Assembly (NCBI GenBank): GCA_011364965.1
Contig: RDOB01000004.1
Span: 116,360-180,359, forward strand
Reading direction: 5' to 3'
Length of the DNA: 64,000 nt
Origin: Candidatus Heimdallarchaeota archaeon
GTDB lineage: Archaea; Asgardarchaeota; Heimdallarchaeia; Hodarchaeales; Hodarchaeaceae
Part shown: one piece after another, positions 46,364 to 55,064 of the stretch
Layout: each line of letters begins with the position of its first letter
Position numbering within the stretch: the stretch's first letter is position 1
Position numbers and translations under genes: made by a program
The notes under the pieces: generated by a model
The model's database searches: none
Seen by the model: the letters and a program-made list of their open reading frames with translations, nothing else
What the model was told of the DNA's origin: nothing

Positions 46364-47710
46364 TCAATTAAGTTGTTCATGTACCTTTTTCATGGTTTCA
46401 AGCAATTTTTTAGTACTTTCATTTAGATTAAGCGCAGTTTCAAGCCTTTTTTGAGAAGAGCTATCATAGCTTTGGAGAAATGCTGCGAATGGATCAATAA
46501 AACTATGCATCTGTTCCAACTGTTCGATAAGGTCTTTACTAACTAGAAATTTACCATCATCAATACTCTTTTCGCTATTCTGCGTCATTTTCGTAAGCAT
46601 TTGAGTAAAACTAGATGTCACAGAGATAATTTCAGGAGCTGAAAATGCTTCTAGGGCTTGAATTTTTTTGTTCAGAATGTTTCTAACTTCATTTAGTTGC
46701 GTATAGAGCTTCTCTGCCTGTTTCTCTGATCGAACGGGAATATTGGCCGATCCTAATGATAACGAGTTCTTATTATTTAAAATATCTTCATAAACTATAG
46801 TAATAGGAATTTTAACTAAAAGTTCTTCTTTTCCCTCCCCAGAAGGACACATTAACTTAAATTCAACAGTTTCGGAGGAATTTGCATTTAAAAAGTCTAT
46901 AGATATCGAAGATGATCCAGAGAGAATTTGTACTGTTGAAGGAATTGCAATAGTTGCTGTTGCATTTATAGCTATACCTTCACCATGATTTTCTAATTTA
47001 ACGTTAAAATTAAATTGCTCTCCAAATATTATGTCATGGTCAAATGTGTAAGCTGCACGAATATTAGGAAATTTTACAGAGTCCATTAATTTAGCCCGAG
47101 CGAGTTCCAATGCTGCTTTAATTCCATCAATAAACATTGCAGCAGGTTTGGTATTTAATAAATACGTTTCAGTGTAATTTGAAGCTCGTTGCATTAAAGT
47201 TGGGTCTGGTTTCTCTGATTTTACAGCGGTAGCTAGATCATATGGAATGTAGAGGCAGGCGGTGGCTGCTTGATGAGCAGAAAAATCATGAGATTTGATA
47301 AAGGTGTCCAAATGTTCATTTACATTCCAATCACCAGTTTGTATTTTCAAAAGTGAAGAAATAGCCATACATGCTGCTCCTCCTACTATATCGTCCCATG
47401 ATATATGCTCTTGGGACGCATGGGCAAGAGCATTAGCTGAAGACTTCAACCATTGTTTCTCTACCTCAGGATCGGGATTGAATTTATGAATTACCTGAAA
47501 ACCTGAATAAAATTGATATGCTGCATTTTTGTATTGCCCTCGTTCCATTAATTCTTTAGCAAAAACATTAATAAGATTTGCGGTCTCTCTGGCTGCTTTA
47601 GCGCGTTCTACGGAGTCTTGGATATTACTTAATGATGCTAATGCTTCACGAACATCGCTTGCAGTGGTTGATTTCCTTAAACGCTCAAATAATTCATTTA
47701 CAAAACTCAA
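46364..47710 (-). CDS. Alpha-solenoid plus beta-sandwich protein, unknown
   Basis: 448 residues. Residues ~1-210 are a run of amphipathic helices in TPR/SNAP-like style (for example ELMERGQYKNAAYQFYSGFQVIHK, read as a helix pair). Residues ~215-325 are a beta-sandwich with Ig/CARDB-like patterns (FNFNVKLENHGEGIAINATATIAIP, SSETVEFKL). Residues ~330-448 return to coiled coil. There is no signal peptide, so the beta domain is cytosolic, unlike bacterial CARDB proteins. The order solenoid - Ig sandwich recalls eukaryotic tethering or adaptor subunits such as TRAPPII or adaptin ears, but I cannot assign a homologue. Confidence 0.7.
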   Translation of the reverse strand: MSFVNELFERLRKSTTASDVREALASLSNIQDSVERAKAARETANLINVFAKELMERGQYKNAAYQFYSGFQVIHKFNPDPEVEKQWLKSSANALAHASQEHISWDDIVGGAACMAISSLLKIQTGDWNVNEHLDTFIKSHDFSAHQAATACLYIPYDLATAVKSEKPDPTLMQRASNYTETYLLNTKPAAMFIDGIKAALELARAKLMDSVKFPNIRAAYTFDHDIIFGEQFNFNVKLENHGEGIAINATATIAIPSTVQILSGSSSISIDFLNANSSETVEFKLMCPSGEGKEELLVKIPITIVYEDILNNKNSLSLGSANIPVRSEKQAEKLYTQLNEVRNILNKKIQALEAFSAPEIISVTSSFTQMLTKMTQNSEKSIDDGKFLVSKDLIEQLEQMHSFIDPFAAFLQSYDSSSQKRLETALNLNESTKKLLETMKKVHEQLN

Positions 47711-48120
47711 AATATATTATCTCCTTCTAATCCTTCATTTGTAGATGTAATTTTCATTTCCAATTCTGACTCGTTAATATTCCTCAAAATAACTTATCGT
47801 AATTTAAAATCCTCACTTTTTTAATTATTCGTTTTCTTTTAAATTTTCAACACTTCATTTTCAGATTGGATTTTTAAGCAGCTTAGGAGACTGAATATGC
47901 TACCCTTGAAATTTAAACCATTTTTACAGGTATTTATATTTGGTTTAGTCTTTATTTGAATAATCATTGCTTAATTTTCTTTCATATCATTTTTTTTCCT
48001 ATTTTAAGCAAATCTTTTCACGAAATAATTTGCACAAATTTATATGTTTACCTTGATTTCAATTTTATTGGAATCTAATTAATTCTCAGATAATAAAAAA
48101 GTAGAAGGAGTAATCTAGCA
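47711..48120. other. Intergenic region, 410 bases, divergent promoters
   Basis: No gene seen. It lies between divergent genes. The right end has a clear TATA box (48037-48046) and SD (48104-48110) for the PRTase-like gene. The left end should hold the promoter of the minus-strand solenoid gene. Confidence 0.45.
48037..48046 (+). promoter_or_regulatory. TATA box of the PRTase-like gene
   Basis: AATTTATATG about 75-84 bases before the ATG. A GAAGGAG ribosome-binding site at 48104-48110 is 10 bases before the ATG. Confidence 0.45.
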
Positions 48121-48828
48121 ATGGTTTTCTTCCTAAGTCAGAAGGAAAGCGAAATTCCTGAAATTCTAAGAAAAGACCCCTCTGCAAAAAAAGCTTACAA
48201 TGAAATTTTGTCAGGATTAGAGAATGCTTTGATGCTCTATATATATGATTCAGGCCCCTATCCTCCAGATGAGGGTACTCAAATCCTACCTTTTTCAGAT
48301 CTATCTTATTGGGCGGAAAATGACTGGAAACAGCTTTATCCGAAATTTGAAAAAAAGAGATGGATTGTTGTGTTTGTTGCTCGAGGTGGATTTCAGCTAA
48401 TTGATCTTATTGAAAATAAAATAGATGATTTTTCGTGGACTTATTATAAACCAAAAACTGAAGTAAAAGATTTCGAGGATGAAAGTCTTTATACTGAATA
48501 CGTTGATCCTGCATTCGAGGATAAATTTGCAGATTATATGGAAGAAAACGTATCAATCTTATTCGTTGAAGACATTATTTCGACGGGTGAGAACTTAGAG
48601 GCAGCTTTTGACTATACTATGGAAATTGCAGAAGAGTATAACGTTGAAGTCGGAGATATAGCAACGATAGCTTTAGTTACTAGAATAAAAAATTTGGGTA
48701 CAATCCCCATTTATGGTGTACAAACTGATATTCAAATTGATCTGCGCTGTTCTTGGGGTAATGACCTTCCTGACAGAATAGACGCGCGAGATTTCTCTGA
48801 GAGTAAAGATTATGTCGATGATCACTAA
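48121..48828 (+). CDS. Phosphoribosyltransferase-like protein
   Basis: 235 residues. The segment ILFVEDIISTGENLEAAF (~141-158) matches the PRPP-binding motif of type I phosphoribosyltransferases: hydrophobic strand, two acids, then TG loop. Upstream are strands IVVFVARGGFQLIDLI, fitting the PPi loop (R-G-G). It is longer and more acidic than orotate or adenine PRTases and lacks a recognisable hood, so the base or partner is unknown. It could be a salvage enzyme or a regulatory PRTase. It has its own promoter (TATA and SD visible). Confidence 0.72.
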   Translation: MVFFLSQKESEIPEILRKDPSAKKAYNEILSGLENALMLYIYDSGPYPPDEGTQILPFSDLSYWAENDWKQLYPKFEKKRWIVVFVARGGFQLIDLIENKIDDFSWTYYKPKTEVKDFEDESLYTEYVDPAFEDKFADYMEENVSILFVEDIISTGENLEAAFDYTMEIAEEYNVEVGDIATIALVTRIKNLGTIPIYGVQTDIQIDLRCSWGNDLPDRIDARDFSESKDYVDDH

Positions 48829-49012
48829 ATTTAATAACTGAAAGTATAATATGCGTAGAAAAAAAATTTAAGTCATTTTCCAGTGGTCTGGACTCTTAGA
48901 CTATTGGAAATAATGATTTCGTTAAATGGCCATAATTATAAAAAAAGATGATTCATATAAGAAATGACGAATTGTAAAGGTTCTCCAGAACAGAGAAAGG
49001 ATGAATTATCAA

Positions 49013-49846
49013 ATGAGCATTGATCCAACTTATATAAAATCAGCAGTTGAAACCCTAGAACTGATTCAACAACTGTATAATCACCTAAAAAAAACAGGAA
49101 AAATTTCTTCTAAACTAGCAGAGTATTTAACTCAAATTGAATCGAAAGCAGTAGCTAGAATAGGATCCCCATTAGGTCGCAACCTTGGAATGGATATACC
49201 CGTTGAAGATCAAGAGGGAAAATCACCTAAGTACTGGGAAGGAGTTCGAGATATGGCAAAACTCGCTAAAAAGCAGTATTTAGTCCTTAAAGAAGAACAG
49301 AAATTTATATCGTTTCTTAATTCAACAAACATGAAACTCTCAAGCCAAATCGCCCCCAAAGACACTTCTTCACCATTAGAAGATTTATTACAGGGTGAAA
49401 CTGAACCAATAGAACCAGTGGAGGTCTCACCTCTTGAAGAGATGTTATCACCTAAAGCTACTACCCCCAAACCGACTTTTGAGCCCATTTCTACTCCAAA
49501 GATTGAACCATTCCCCGAACCAGAACCCATTCCAGTCCCCAGACCAACACCTCCACCAATTAAGACACCTAAACCTGAAATAAAACCTGAACCAGTTATC
49601 CCTGTCCTTGATTTTCCAGTTTCTACTCCTTCACTAGAACCACCTACCGATAAGCTAGAAGCATTAAATGAAGCGTTGAAATCGAGCGGAATAGAAGAAC
49701 CGGTTTCCGAACCAGTTGAACCTGCACCTTCCTTAACTAAAATGCTTTTAGAGAAAGATGACACCTCCGAAAAAGAGGAAGATGATATGCTATCTCTCTC
49801 CCTTAGAGAAGCATTGAAAATCCTTCGAGATGAAGACGAAGATTAA
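49013..49846 (+). CDS. Proline-rich protein with N-terminal helical domain
   Basis: 277 residues from the ATG at 49013; a further ATG at 49001 would add four. Residues ~1-110 form a helical domain (ETLELIQQLYNHLKK, KYWEGVRDMAKLAKKQYL). Residues ~120-230 are a disordered P/E/T linker with repeated PxPEP elements. The C-terminus has short amphipathic helices (KLEALNEALKSSG, SLREALKILRDEDED). No membrane segment. It sits 20 bases before the next gene (49866), also with a P/E linker, so they are a pair. Possible scaffold or adaptor; no family recognised. Confidence 0.65.
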   Translation: MSIDPTYIKSAVETLELIQQLYNHLKKTGKISSKLAEYLTQIESKAVARIGSPLGRNLGMDIPVEDQEGKSPKYWEGVRDMAKLAKKQYLVLKEEQKFISFLNSTNMKLSSQIAPKDTSSPLEDLLQGETEPIEPVEVSPLEEMLSPKATTPKPTFEPISTPKIEPFPEPEPIPVPRPTPPPIKTPKPEIKPEPVIPVLDFPVSTPSLEPPTDKLEALNEALKSSGIEEPVSEPVEPAPSLTKMLLEKDDTSEKEEDDMLSLSLREALKILRDEDED

Positions 49847-49865
49847 ATGATATGATGGGGTTTCT

Positions 49866-50666
49866 ATGAGTAAAAACCTTGTATTAAATTTGATCTGGAG
49901 AAACGATGAATTTGTGATAACTGATTCGAAAGCAGATACTTTAGGTGACGAGGCTGTTCTCACAATCGATGAGAACAAAGAATCAATTTCACTTAGAATT
50001 CCCAGCCATTTTTCATTAATTTCAAAGAAAATCATTGAACGTAGAGTAGCCTCTATCGCCAAAAGTGGTTTTACAATCCCAAAGTCCCAAATAAGGGTTG
50101 GATTAGGTTTTGAAATTTCTGTTTCCACTGAAGAAGTCATACCTGATGTTCTCCTTCAAGAAGGTCATAAATATTCCTACGATGAAGGATTTACCGCGGT
50201 GAAAAGAGTAACTGATACTTCTAGTGTTCCTGAACCAGAAAAATATATCGTTTCAGATGAGGAATACGTCCCTTCATTTTTAAAATATGAATCTGAAGGT
50301 TCTTCGGAGATTAGAAAAGTTGCTAGTCATGAACCAAAAGTAGAGAGAACACAAGTTCAAATTGAACCAGAGAAGGAACCCGAGACAGTTCCAGAGGCAC
50401 CACCACAACCTGACCAGATTATTGATACAGGAGAAAAGCTGACCGAAAATGGTGAAACCGTTGCTGGAAGATTTATTTTAGCACTCTCTAAAACGGGAGA
50501 TGTTTACCTCTCTAGGAAAGAAAATTATTTCATTGCTGAGTATTCAGTTGGCCGAGTAGAATTCGAGGTAGTAAATCAGAAAATAAATATTCTTGCAACT
50601 AAACGAATTCCTGAAAATGATCAAACTCTTAATCAAGCGAAGGAATTTGCGGAAGAAAAAATATAA
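49866..50666 (+). CDS. Two-domain protein with P/E-rich linker
   Basis: 266 residues. N-domain (~1-95) is mixed alpha/beta with a conserved-looking KKIIERRVASIAKSGF helix and GLGFEI strand. A P/E-rich linker follows (~150-190). C-domain (~195-266) is GRFILALSKTGDVYLSRKENYFIAEYSVGRVEFEV, beta-rich, ending in a helix. I do not recognise either domain. Second gene of a two-gene unit with 49013-49846. The shared domain-linker-domain plan suggests the two proteins act together as an extended complex. Confidence 0.65.
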   Translation: MSKNLVLNLIWRNDEFVITDSKADTLGDEAVLTIDENKESISLRIPSHFSLISKKIIERRVASIAKSGFTIPKSQIRVGLGFEISVSTEEVIPDVLLQEGHKYSYDEGFTAVKRVTDTSSVPEPEKYIVSDEEYVPSFLKYESEGSSEIRKVASHEPKVERTQVQIEPEKEPETVPEAPPQPDQIIDTGEKLTENGETVAGRFILALSKTGDVYLSRKENYFIAEYSVGRVEFEVVNQKINILATKRIPENDQTLNQAKEFAEEKI

Positions 50667-50682
50667 AATTCCGCTAGCCGTG

Positions 50683-52962
50683 CTATATAATAATTTCTCT
50701 ACTTCTTGTGGTATATGTCATTAGCTCTTGTGAAAAAAGATCTACTAAATTCTGATTTGTAGTTATTACTCCCAAGAGCGCTTCTTTTAAGGGATCTTTT
50801 GGTTCAGGGCAAACTAAGAGTTCCTCTGCATCCCTTATACACCCCCAGAAATCAATACCATCCAATTGTTTTAGTCTTAGATTTCCAGCTTGAAGAATTC
50901 TTTTCAGAGTTGTTTCTGGTACCTTTCCAAAATCACCAATTATTGTTACACGGGTCCGCATTGGTAATTTGGATGCAGCGTTGAGAGTTTGGAGCTCGGG
51001 TCTTGGCATCAAAATCGTAAGAGAAGACTTTGACCTAAGTGTTAGATCCCTTAACATCATTATAATTGAGGGTTCTCCAACAACCAAATCACTACTAAAA
51101 AGCGTACCCTCAGTTTCAGGAATATCAAGATCTCGAGAAATAGTAAATATTTTTTCTAATTTCTGTCTCATTTGCTTTACTGAAAAGGTCAATGCGGAAA
51201 CTTCTTGATCAATTTGAGTTTCAATTGCATCAATTTGCTGATTCAATTCTTCATTAACTTCCTTTAAAGCTAAAATAAAGGTATTGAGCTGAGATTCGCG
51301 AAAACTATCAGAAAAAGCATTTAGACCTTCGAAGTAGCTATTTGCTGAATTTTCTAATTCTTGTACTTTGTTAAATAACTCTTTAATCTCATAGGTTACT
51401 TTTTGGTTAATTTCAGATGTTTTACTAACAAACTCATAAAATCCACTCGATTCAAAAGATTTTTCTTTTTCTTTTTCGAAAAATGACTTCAAAGAACCTT
51501 CAAAAATGGTTACAGCATCTTTTGTAAATGTAGAAACGGAATTATGATAATTATGATTTGTCTCCTCGATCTTTTGTTGGAATTGTTTTACTAAACTTGA
51601 AAAATTGCCATTCAATTCTTCAAGCAGCATTATTGCTTCCCGTTTGTACATATCGTGCTTCTTATGAATTAAAGCTCTAAACTCAGAACTAACATTAAAA
51701 TTTATCTCTCTTAAATCATTTTTAAGAGAAGGAAGCTGTTCGGTGAGTAAAGAAGCAATATTTTTAGCCTCAGTTTCAGCTGTATTGATAATTTCTTCTT
51801 CTGATAATTTAAATGCCGCATTTGAATCTTCTATTTTTTCCATAACGACATTTTTTCGAGTTATTAGACTAAATATTTCCTCATTGTTCTTTAGGATTCT
51901 CTGAAGATTTTCTAGAAAGATATCTTTTCCTTTGAATAACTTTCTACCTTGAATATCTTCAATTATTTCTTTTAGGATGGGTTCATTGGAATCCAGAAGT
52001 TCCTCTAATTCAGTAAAGATGGAACTCAGAGAGTGATTTATTTCTTCATAATTATTTCTTACCTCTATAAAAGAACCTTTCCTATTCGCAGCATTTTTTT
52101 GCGCATTTTCTAGCTTTAAGCTTATCTCACTAACTTTCTCCTCATACGCTTGTTGATCTTTATTTCGATTGAGCTCGAATTGATCTAGAATCTGATCTAG
52201 TTCTTCTTTTAAGTTTGAGTAGCTCTTCGTAATAGATTCTTTTGAAATATTAAATTCAGTATCATAATGATTTTGAAAATGACTCATAGGTGAAATTATG
52301 TCTTGAAGTAAAGTATCTAAATCCTTTTTCAGATTTGGTAAACTTGATGTATAAATCGTTGGAATTATATTTACATTTTTCAAGTTTAACGCGAGAATTC
52401 TGTTATTTAGCTCAATAACTTGTTGAGATATTTCATCAACACTTGTTTGAAGCAATATAATGTTCTCGTGAACCCCATTCTCAAAAGAATTGATGATTGT
52501 TTTAATTTCATTAGAAAAAGTATTGAATTTATCCTTCATTGGCTTAGTGCTTTGATAAAAATTATGCAGTAAAGCAAGACCGTCTTCTTGAAAATTCTTT
52601 GTTGATTTACTAAATACTTCTGATATTTCTTCTCGTTTATCTTTAATCGTATTTGAAGATTCTTTTCGAATATTTATCAATGTTATCGGATCGTATGCAA
52701 GTGAAAATGATTTAAGGTAGGGTTCTAAAGCAATATACCTACCAACTTTCCCAGGGATACGCAGAGCGAGCTTACTTCCCACCAACATCTGTAATGTTTC
52801 TTGAGTAGTGATATAATCTAATCCTGATAAGATACTTATCTGTCCAAGTGTTGCCATTCCTAAAGAAAGTAGGGCTACATACGTTTTGCTTTGTTCTTCA
52901 GTTAATCCTAATATTTGGCTTATTTCTGCTAAATGTTCTGAAGATGTTTTAAATCCTACCAT
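50683..52962 (-). CDS. TrmB-like regulator with very long coiled-coil insert
   Basis: 759 residues. N-terminal winged helix (~12-70: SQILGLTEEQSKTYVALLSLGMATLGQISILSGL) matches TrmB-type archaeal regulators. The C-terminal ~130 residues (PSIIMMLRDLTLRSKSSLTILMPRPE...) match the PLD-like effector half of TrmB proteins. Between them lie about 530 residues of continuous coiled coil, far longer than in sugar-responsive TrmB proteins (~350 total). No sensory ligand can be named. It could be a DNA-bound structural or SMC-like protein. Convergent with the proline-rich gene pair. Confidence 0.75.
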   Translation of the reverse strand: MVGFKTSSEHLAEISQILGLTEEQSKTYVALLSLGMATLGQISILSGLDYITTQETLQMLVGSKLALRIPGKVGRYIALEPYLKSFSLAYDPITLINIRKESSNTIKDKREEISEVFSKSTKNFQEDGLALLHNFYQSTKPMKDKFNTFSNEIKTIINSFENGVHENIILLQTSVDEISQQVIELNNRILALNLKNVNIIPTIYTSSLPNLKKDLDTLLQDIISPMSHFQNHYDTEFNISKESITKSYSNLKEELDQILDQFELNRNKDQQAYEEKVSEISLKLENAQKNAANRKGSFIEVRNNYEEINHSLSSIFTELEELLDSNEPILKEIIEDIQGRKLFKGKDIFLENLQRILKNNEEIFSLITRKNVVMEKIEDSNAAFKLSEEEIINTAETEAKNIASLLTEQLPSLKNDLREINFNVSSEFRALIHKKHDMYKREAIMLLEELNGNFSSLVKQFQQKIEETNHNYHNSVSTFTKDAVTIFEGSLKSFFEKEKEKSFESSGFYEFVSKTSEINQKVTYEIKELFNKVQELENSANSYFEGLNAFSDSFRESQLNTFILALKEVNEELNQQIDAIETQIDQEVSALTFSVKQMRQKLEKIFTISRDLDIPETEGTLFSSDLVVGEPSIIMMLRDLTLRSKSSLTILMPRPELQTLNAASKLPMRTRVTIIGDFGKVPETTLKRILQAGNLRLKQLDGIDFWGCIRDAEELLVCPEPKDPLKEALLGVITTNQNLVDLFSQELMTYTTRSREIII

Positions 52963-53410
52963 AGTAAAAACGTTCCTGCTATAATTGACTTCTAACTCCT
53001 AATTTGGTATTCAAAAATATAGAGGTTTTCAAATCATCCAGATATGTGAAATGCTAGATTCGAGATAAAAGCCTTATTTTTTATTTTTCTGGGACAGTAT
53101 TTTATCATTAAAGACTGTAACCAATTAATTCATGAAATTTAGAGTCGTTTTTTCGATTTAAATAAGAAAATCACGAAAGAAGATCATTGATCTCGAGAGG
53201 TCAGAAAAAATTCTAATTAATATTCAATATTTGAAATGAAATCTTTAGTAGCCAAGGAAACAGTTTGGAAGTGTTTAAAAAAAAACCGGATAGTTAAAAT
53301 ATCAAACCATTTAAGAGCAATTATAAAGTAATTTCTATTATTTAAAGTTTAAAGAGGTCTAGAACTAATATAAATAATTATTTTTGGAGCTGTGAATTCA
53401 TCTGTTACTA
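52963..53410. other. Intergenic region, 448 bases, divergent promoters
   Basis: No gene or structured RNA seen; AT-rich throughout. The left end should carry the TrmB-like gene's promoter and the right end the TATA box at 53367-53376. A short palindromic patch GATCATTGATC sits near 53181-53195. Confidence 0.4.
53367..53376 (+). promoter_or_regulatory. TATA box of the small-GTPase gene, probably near-leaderless
   Basis: AATATAAATA 35 bases before the ATG at 53411, so transcription would start ~10 bases before the ATG. No Shine-Dalgarno is seen, consistent with a short leader. Confidence 0.5.
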
Positions 53411-53965
53411 ATGAAAGTATGTTTGCTTGGTGATGGAGCTGTTGGTAAGACTGCTTTACGAGAGAGATATTTAGGCAAACAATTTTCCAGTGGTTATGTG
53501 ATGACAATTGGAGCGGATTTCGCGGTAAAGAGATCACAAATCATGACCGAAGAAGGAGTAAAAGATGTGAAGTTCCAAATTTGGGACTTAGCGGGACAAC
53601 CCCGTTTTAATAGTGTAAGAGAGTTGTATTATAAGGGAAGTCATGGAGGTCTTCTTGTTTTTGATATAACTAGAAGAGATTCATTTACAAATTTAGGAAA
53701 CTGGATTGATGAATTATATAAAAATTCAGGTAGAGGTCCCATGCCCATAACTGTATTAGGTAACAAAGTAGATCTCCAAGATGAAGTAGAGAACCCAGTT
53801 ACAAGAGAGGAAGCTATAAAGTTTATAGAAGAATTAAAAAAGAAAAAAAGCATCCCTTACGATGTTATCTACTTAGAAACTTCCGCAAAAACTGGTATAA
53901 ACGTTGATGAATCTTTTAATATACTTGCAATGACAATCAAGAAATATCTTACACGAACGAAATAA
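53411..53965 (+). CDS. Rab-like small GTPase (Ras superfamily)
   Basis: 184 residues. All G motifs are present: GDGAVGKT (G1, 7-14), threonine in the switch I region (MTIGADF), WDLAGQPRF (G3, with catalytic Gln), NKVD (G4) and ETSAKTG (G5). The F/YxxGADF core and RELYYKGSHGGLLVFDIT resemble Rab/Ran proteins. There is no C-terminal cysteine or CaaX box (ends KYLTRTK), so it is unlikely to be prenylated. Such GTPases are abundant in Asgard archaea. It heads a unit with aTrm56 and SLOG. Confidence 0.93.
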   Translation: MKVCLLGDGAVGKTALRERYLGKQFSSGYVMTIGADFAVKRSQIMTEEGVKDVKFQIWDLAGQPRFNSVRELYYKGSHGGLLVFDITRRDSFTNLGNWIDELYKNSGRGPMPITVLGNKVDLQDEVENPVTREEAIKFIEELKKKKSIPYDVIYLETSAKTGINVDESFNILAMTIKKYLTRTK

Positions 53966-53983
53966 GAACTTGAGACCCCCCGA

Positions 53984-54550
53984 TTGGTAACTATTTTAAG
54001 AATTGGCCACCGTAAAAAACGAGATAAACGTATAACCACCCATTTAGCTTTATCTGCACGCGCTTTTCAAGCAAGTAACATCATAATAGCTGGAGAAGAA
54101 GATCTTCAACTTCAAGAATCAATAAATAAAGTTACCGCAGAATGGGGAGGAGACTTCCAAATTTCAATGATCCCCTATGACGATTGGAAACCATTTGTAA
54201 TCCAATGGAAGTCCGAAAAAGAGGAAATTATTCATTTATCTATGTATGGGGAAACGCTTAGTGTTTTCGAGAATTCAAACGATTTCAAAATGCTAATAAA
54301 TGATAATAATAAACTTAATAACCTACTCATTATTGTTGGGGGAAAGAAAGTTCCTAGAAAAGTATTTGAATTAGCAAAGTGGAACATTGCGATAGGAAAC
54401 CAGCCTCATTCAGAAGTAAGTGCACTAGCTGTATTTTTAGATCATTTGAATCCAAAAGCATTGGATACCTGTTTCATGGGAGCAAAGCGTGAAGTAAAAC
54501 CTTCAATATTTGGGAAAAAAGAGTATAAAGATGAAAATTATGAGGAATAG
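53984..54550 (+). CDS. tRNA (cytidine(56)-2'-O)-methyltransferase (aTrm56)
   Basis: 188 residues, TTG start 18 bases after the GTPase stop. The SPOUT-type archaeal family is marked by ILRIGHRKKRDKRITTHLALSARAF at the N-terminus (I quote only the pattern R-I-G-H-R ... R-D-K-R-I-T-T-H) and VGGKKVPRKVFELAKWNIAIGNQPHSEVSALAVFLDHL near the end (K-V-P-R ... N-Q-P-H-S-E-V-A/S-A-L). It adds 2'-O-methyl to C56 in the T-loop of tRNAs, an archaeal mark. Its last ~20 bases overlap the next gene. Confidence 0.93.
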   Translation: MVTILRIGHRKKRDKRITTHLALSARAFQASNIIIAGEEDLQLQESINKVTAEWGGDFQISMIPYDDWKPFVIQWKSEKEEIIHLSMYGETLSVFENSNDFKMLINDNNKLNNLLIIVGGKKVPRKVFELAKWNIAIGNQPHSEVSALAVFLDHLNPKALDTCFMGAKREVKPSIFGKKEYKDENYEE

Positions 54551-55064
54551 GAAAATACAGATTGGAGTAATCGGAGATTCGCAGATTCAATCTCAAAAAC
54601 AATATGATATTGCTTACAATATTGGAGTAGAAATATCAAGAGTAGGTGCTATTCTAATATGTGGAGGACGAGGGGGGGTTATGGAGGCTGCGTGTAAGGG
54701 AGTCTTTGATGAGGGTGGAATTTCAGTAGGAATTTTACCATTTGATAATCTTGATCCAGAGATAAACAAGTACTTAACTATTCGAATTCCCACAAACTTG
54801 GGATGGACAAGGAACTCTCTTGTTCCACTCGCTTCTGATGGTGTTATTGCTTGTGGAGGAGGAGTTGGAACCCTATCAGAACTTGCATTCACAGCTTTAA
54901 CTCATAAACCGCTCATATGTATAGTTGAAATCCCTGGATGGAGTGATAAAATAGGCCAAGCTGGCTATATAGATTTAAAAGAAAAATATGAAAAACTCTT
55001 CGCCACTACCTCAGGGAAAGAAGCAGTAACCTACTTGGTAGAACAAATACTAGCCACCCAATAA
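54531..55064 (+). CDS. SLOG/TIGR00725-type Rossmann protein (LOG-like)
   Basis: 177 residues from the ATG at 54531, overlapping aTrm56 by 20 bases; a frame to 54510 is open. Features: IGVIGDSQIQ, ICGGRGGVMEAACKG (the GGRGGxMEA signature), ILPFDN, TNLGWTRNSL and ACGGGVGTLSEL (the GGGxGTxxE motif). This is the SLOG superfamily that includes LOG cytokinin-activating phosphoribohydrolases and DprA-like proteins. The ligand is probably a nucleotide, but the activity is unknown. Convergent with the Get4-like gene; their ends overlap by 15 bases. Confidence 0.88.
   Translation: MKIMRNRKIQIGVIGDSQIQSQKQYDIAYNIGVEISRVGAILICGGRGGVMEAACKGVFDEGGISVGILPFDNLDPEINKYLTIRIPTNLGWTRNSLVPLASDGVIACGGGVGTLSELAFTALTHKPLICIVEIPGWSDKIGQAGYIDLKEKYEKLFATTSGKEAVTYLVEQILATQ

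Noticed and set aside
49210..49764. Long Gly/Ser-rich ORF on the minus strand
   Set aside because: It is the antisense shadow of the P/E-rich linker of the plus-strand gene; its low-complexity composition arises from that.
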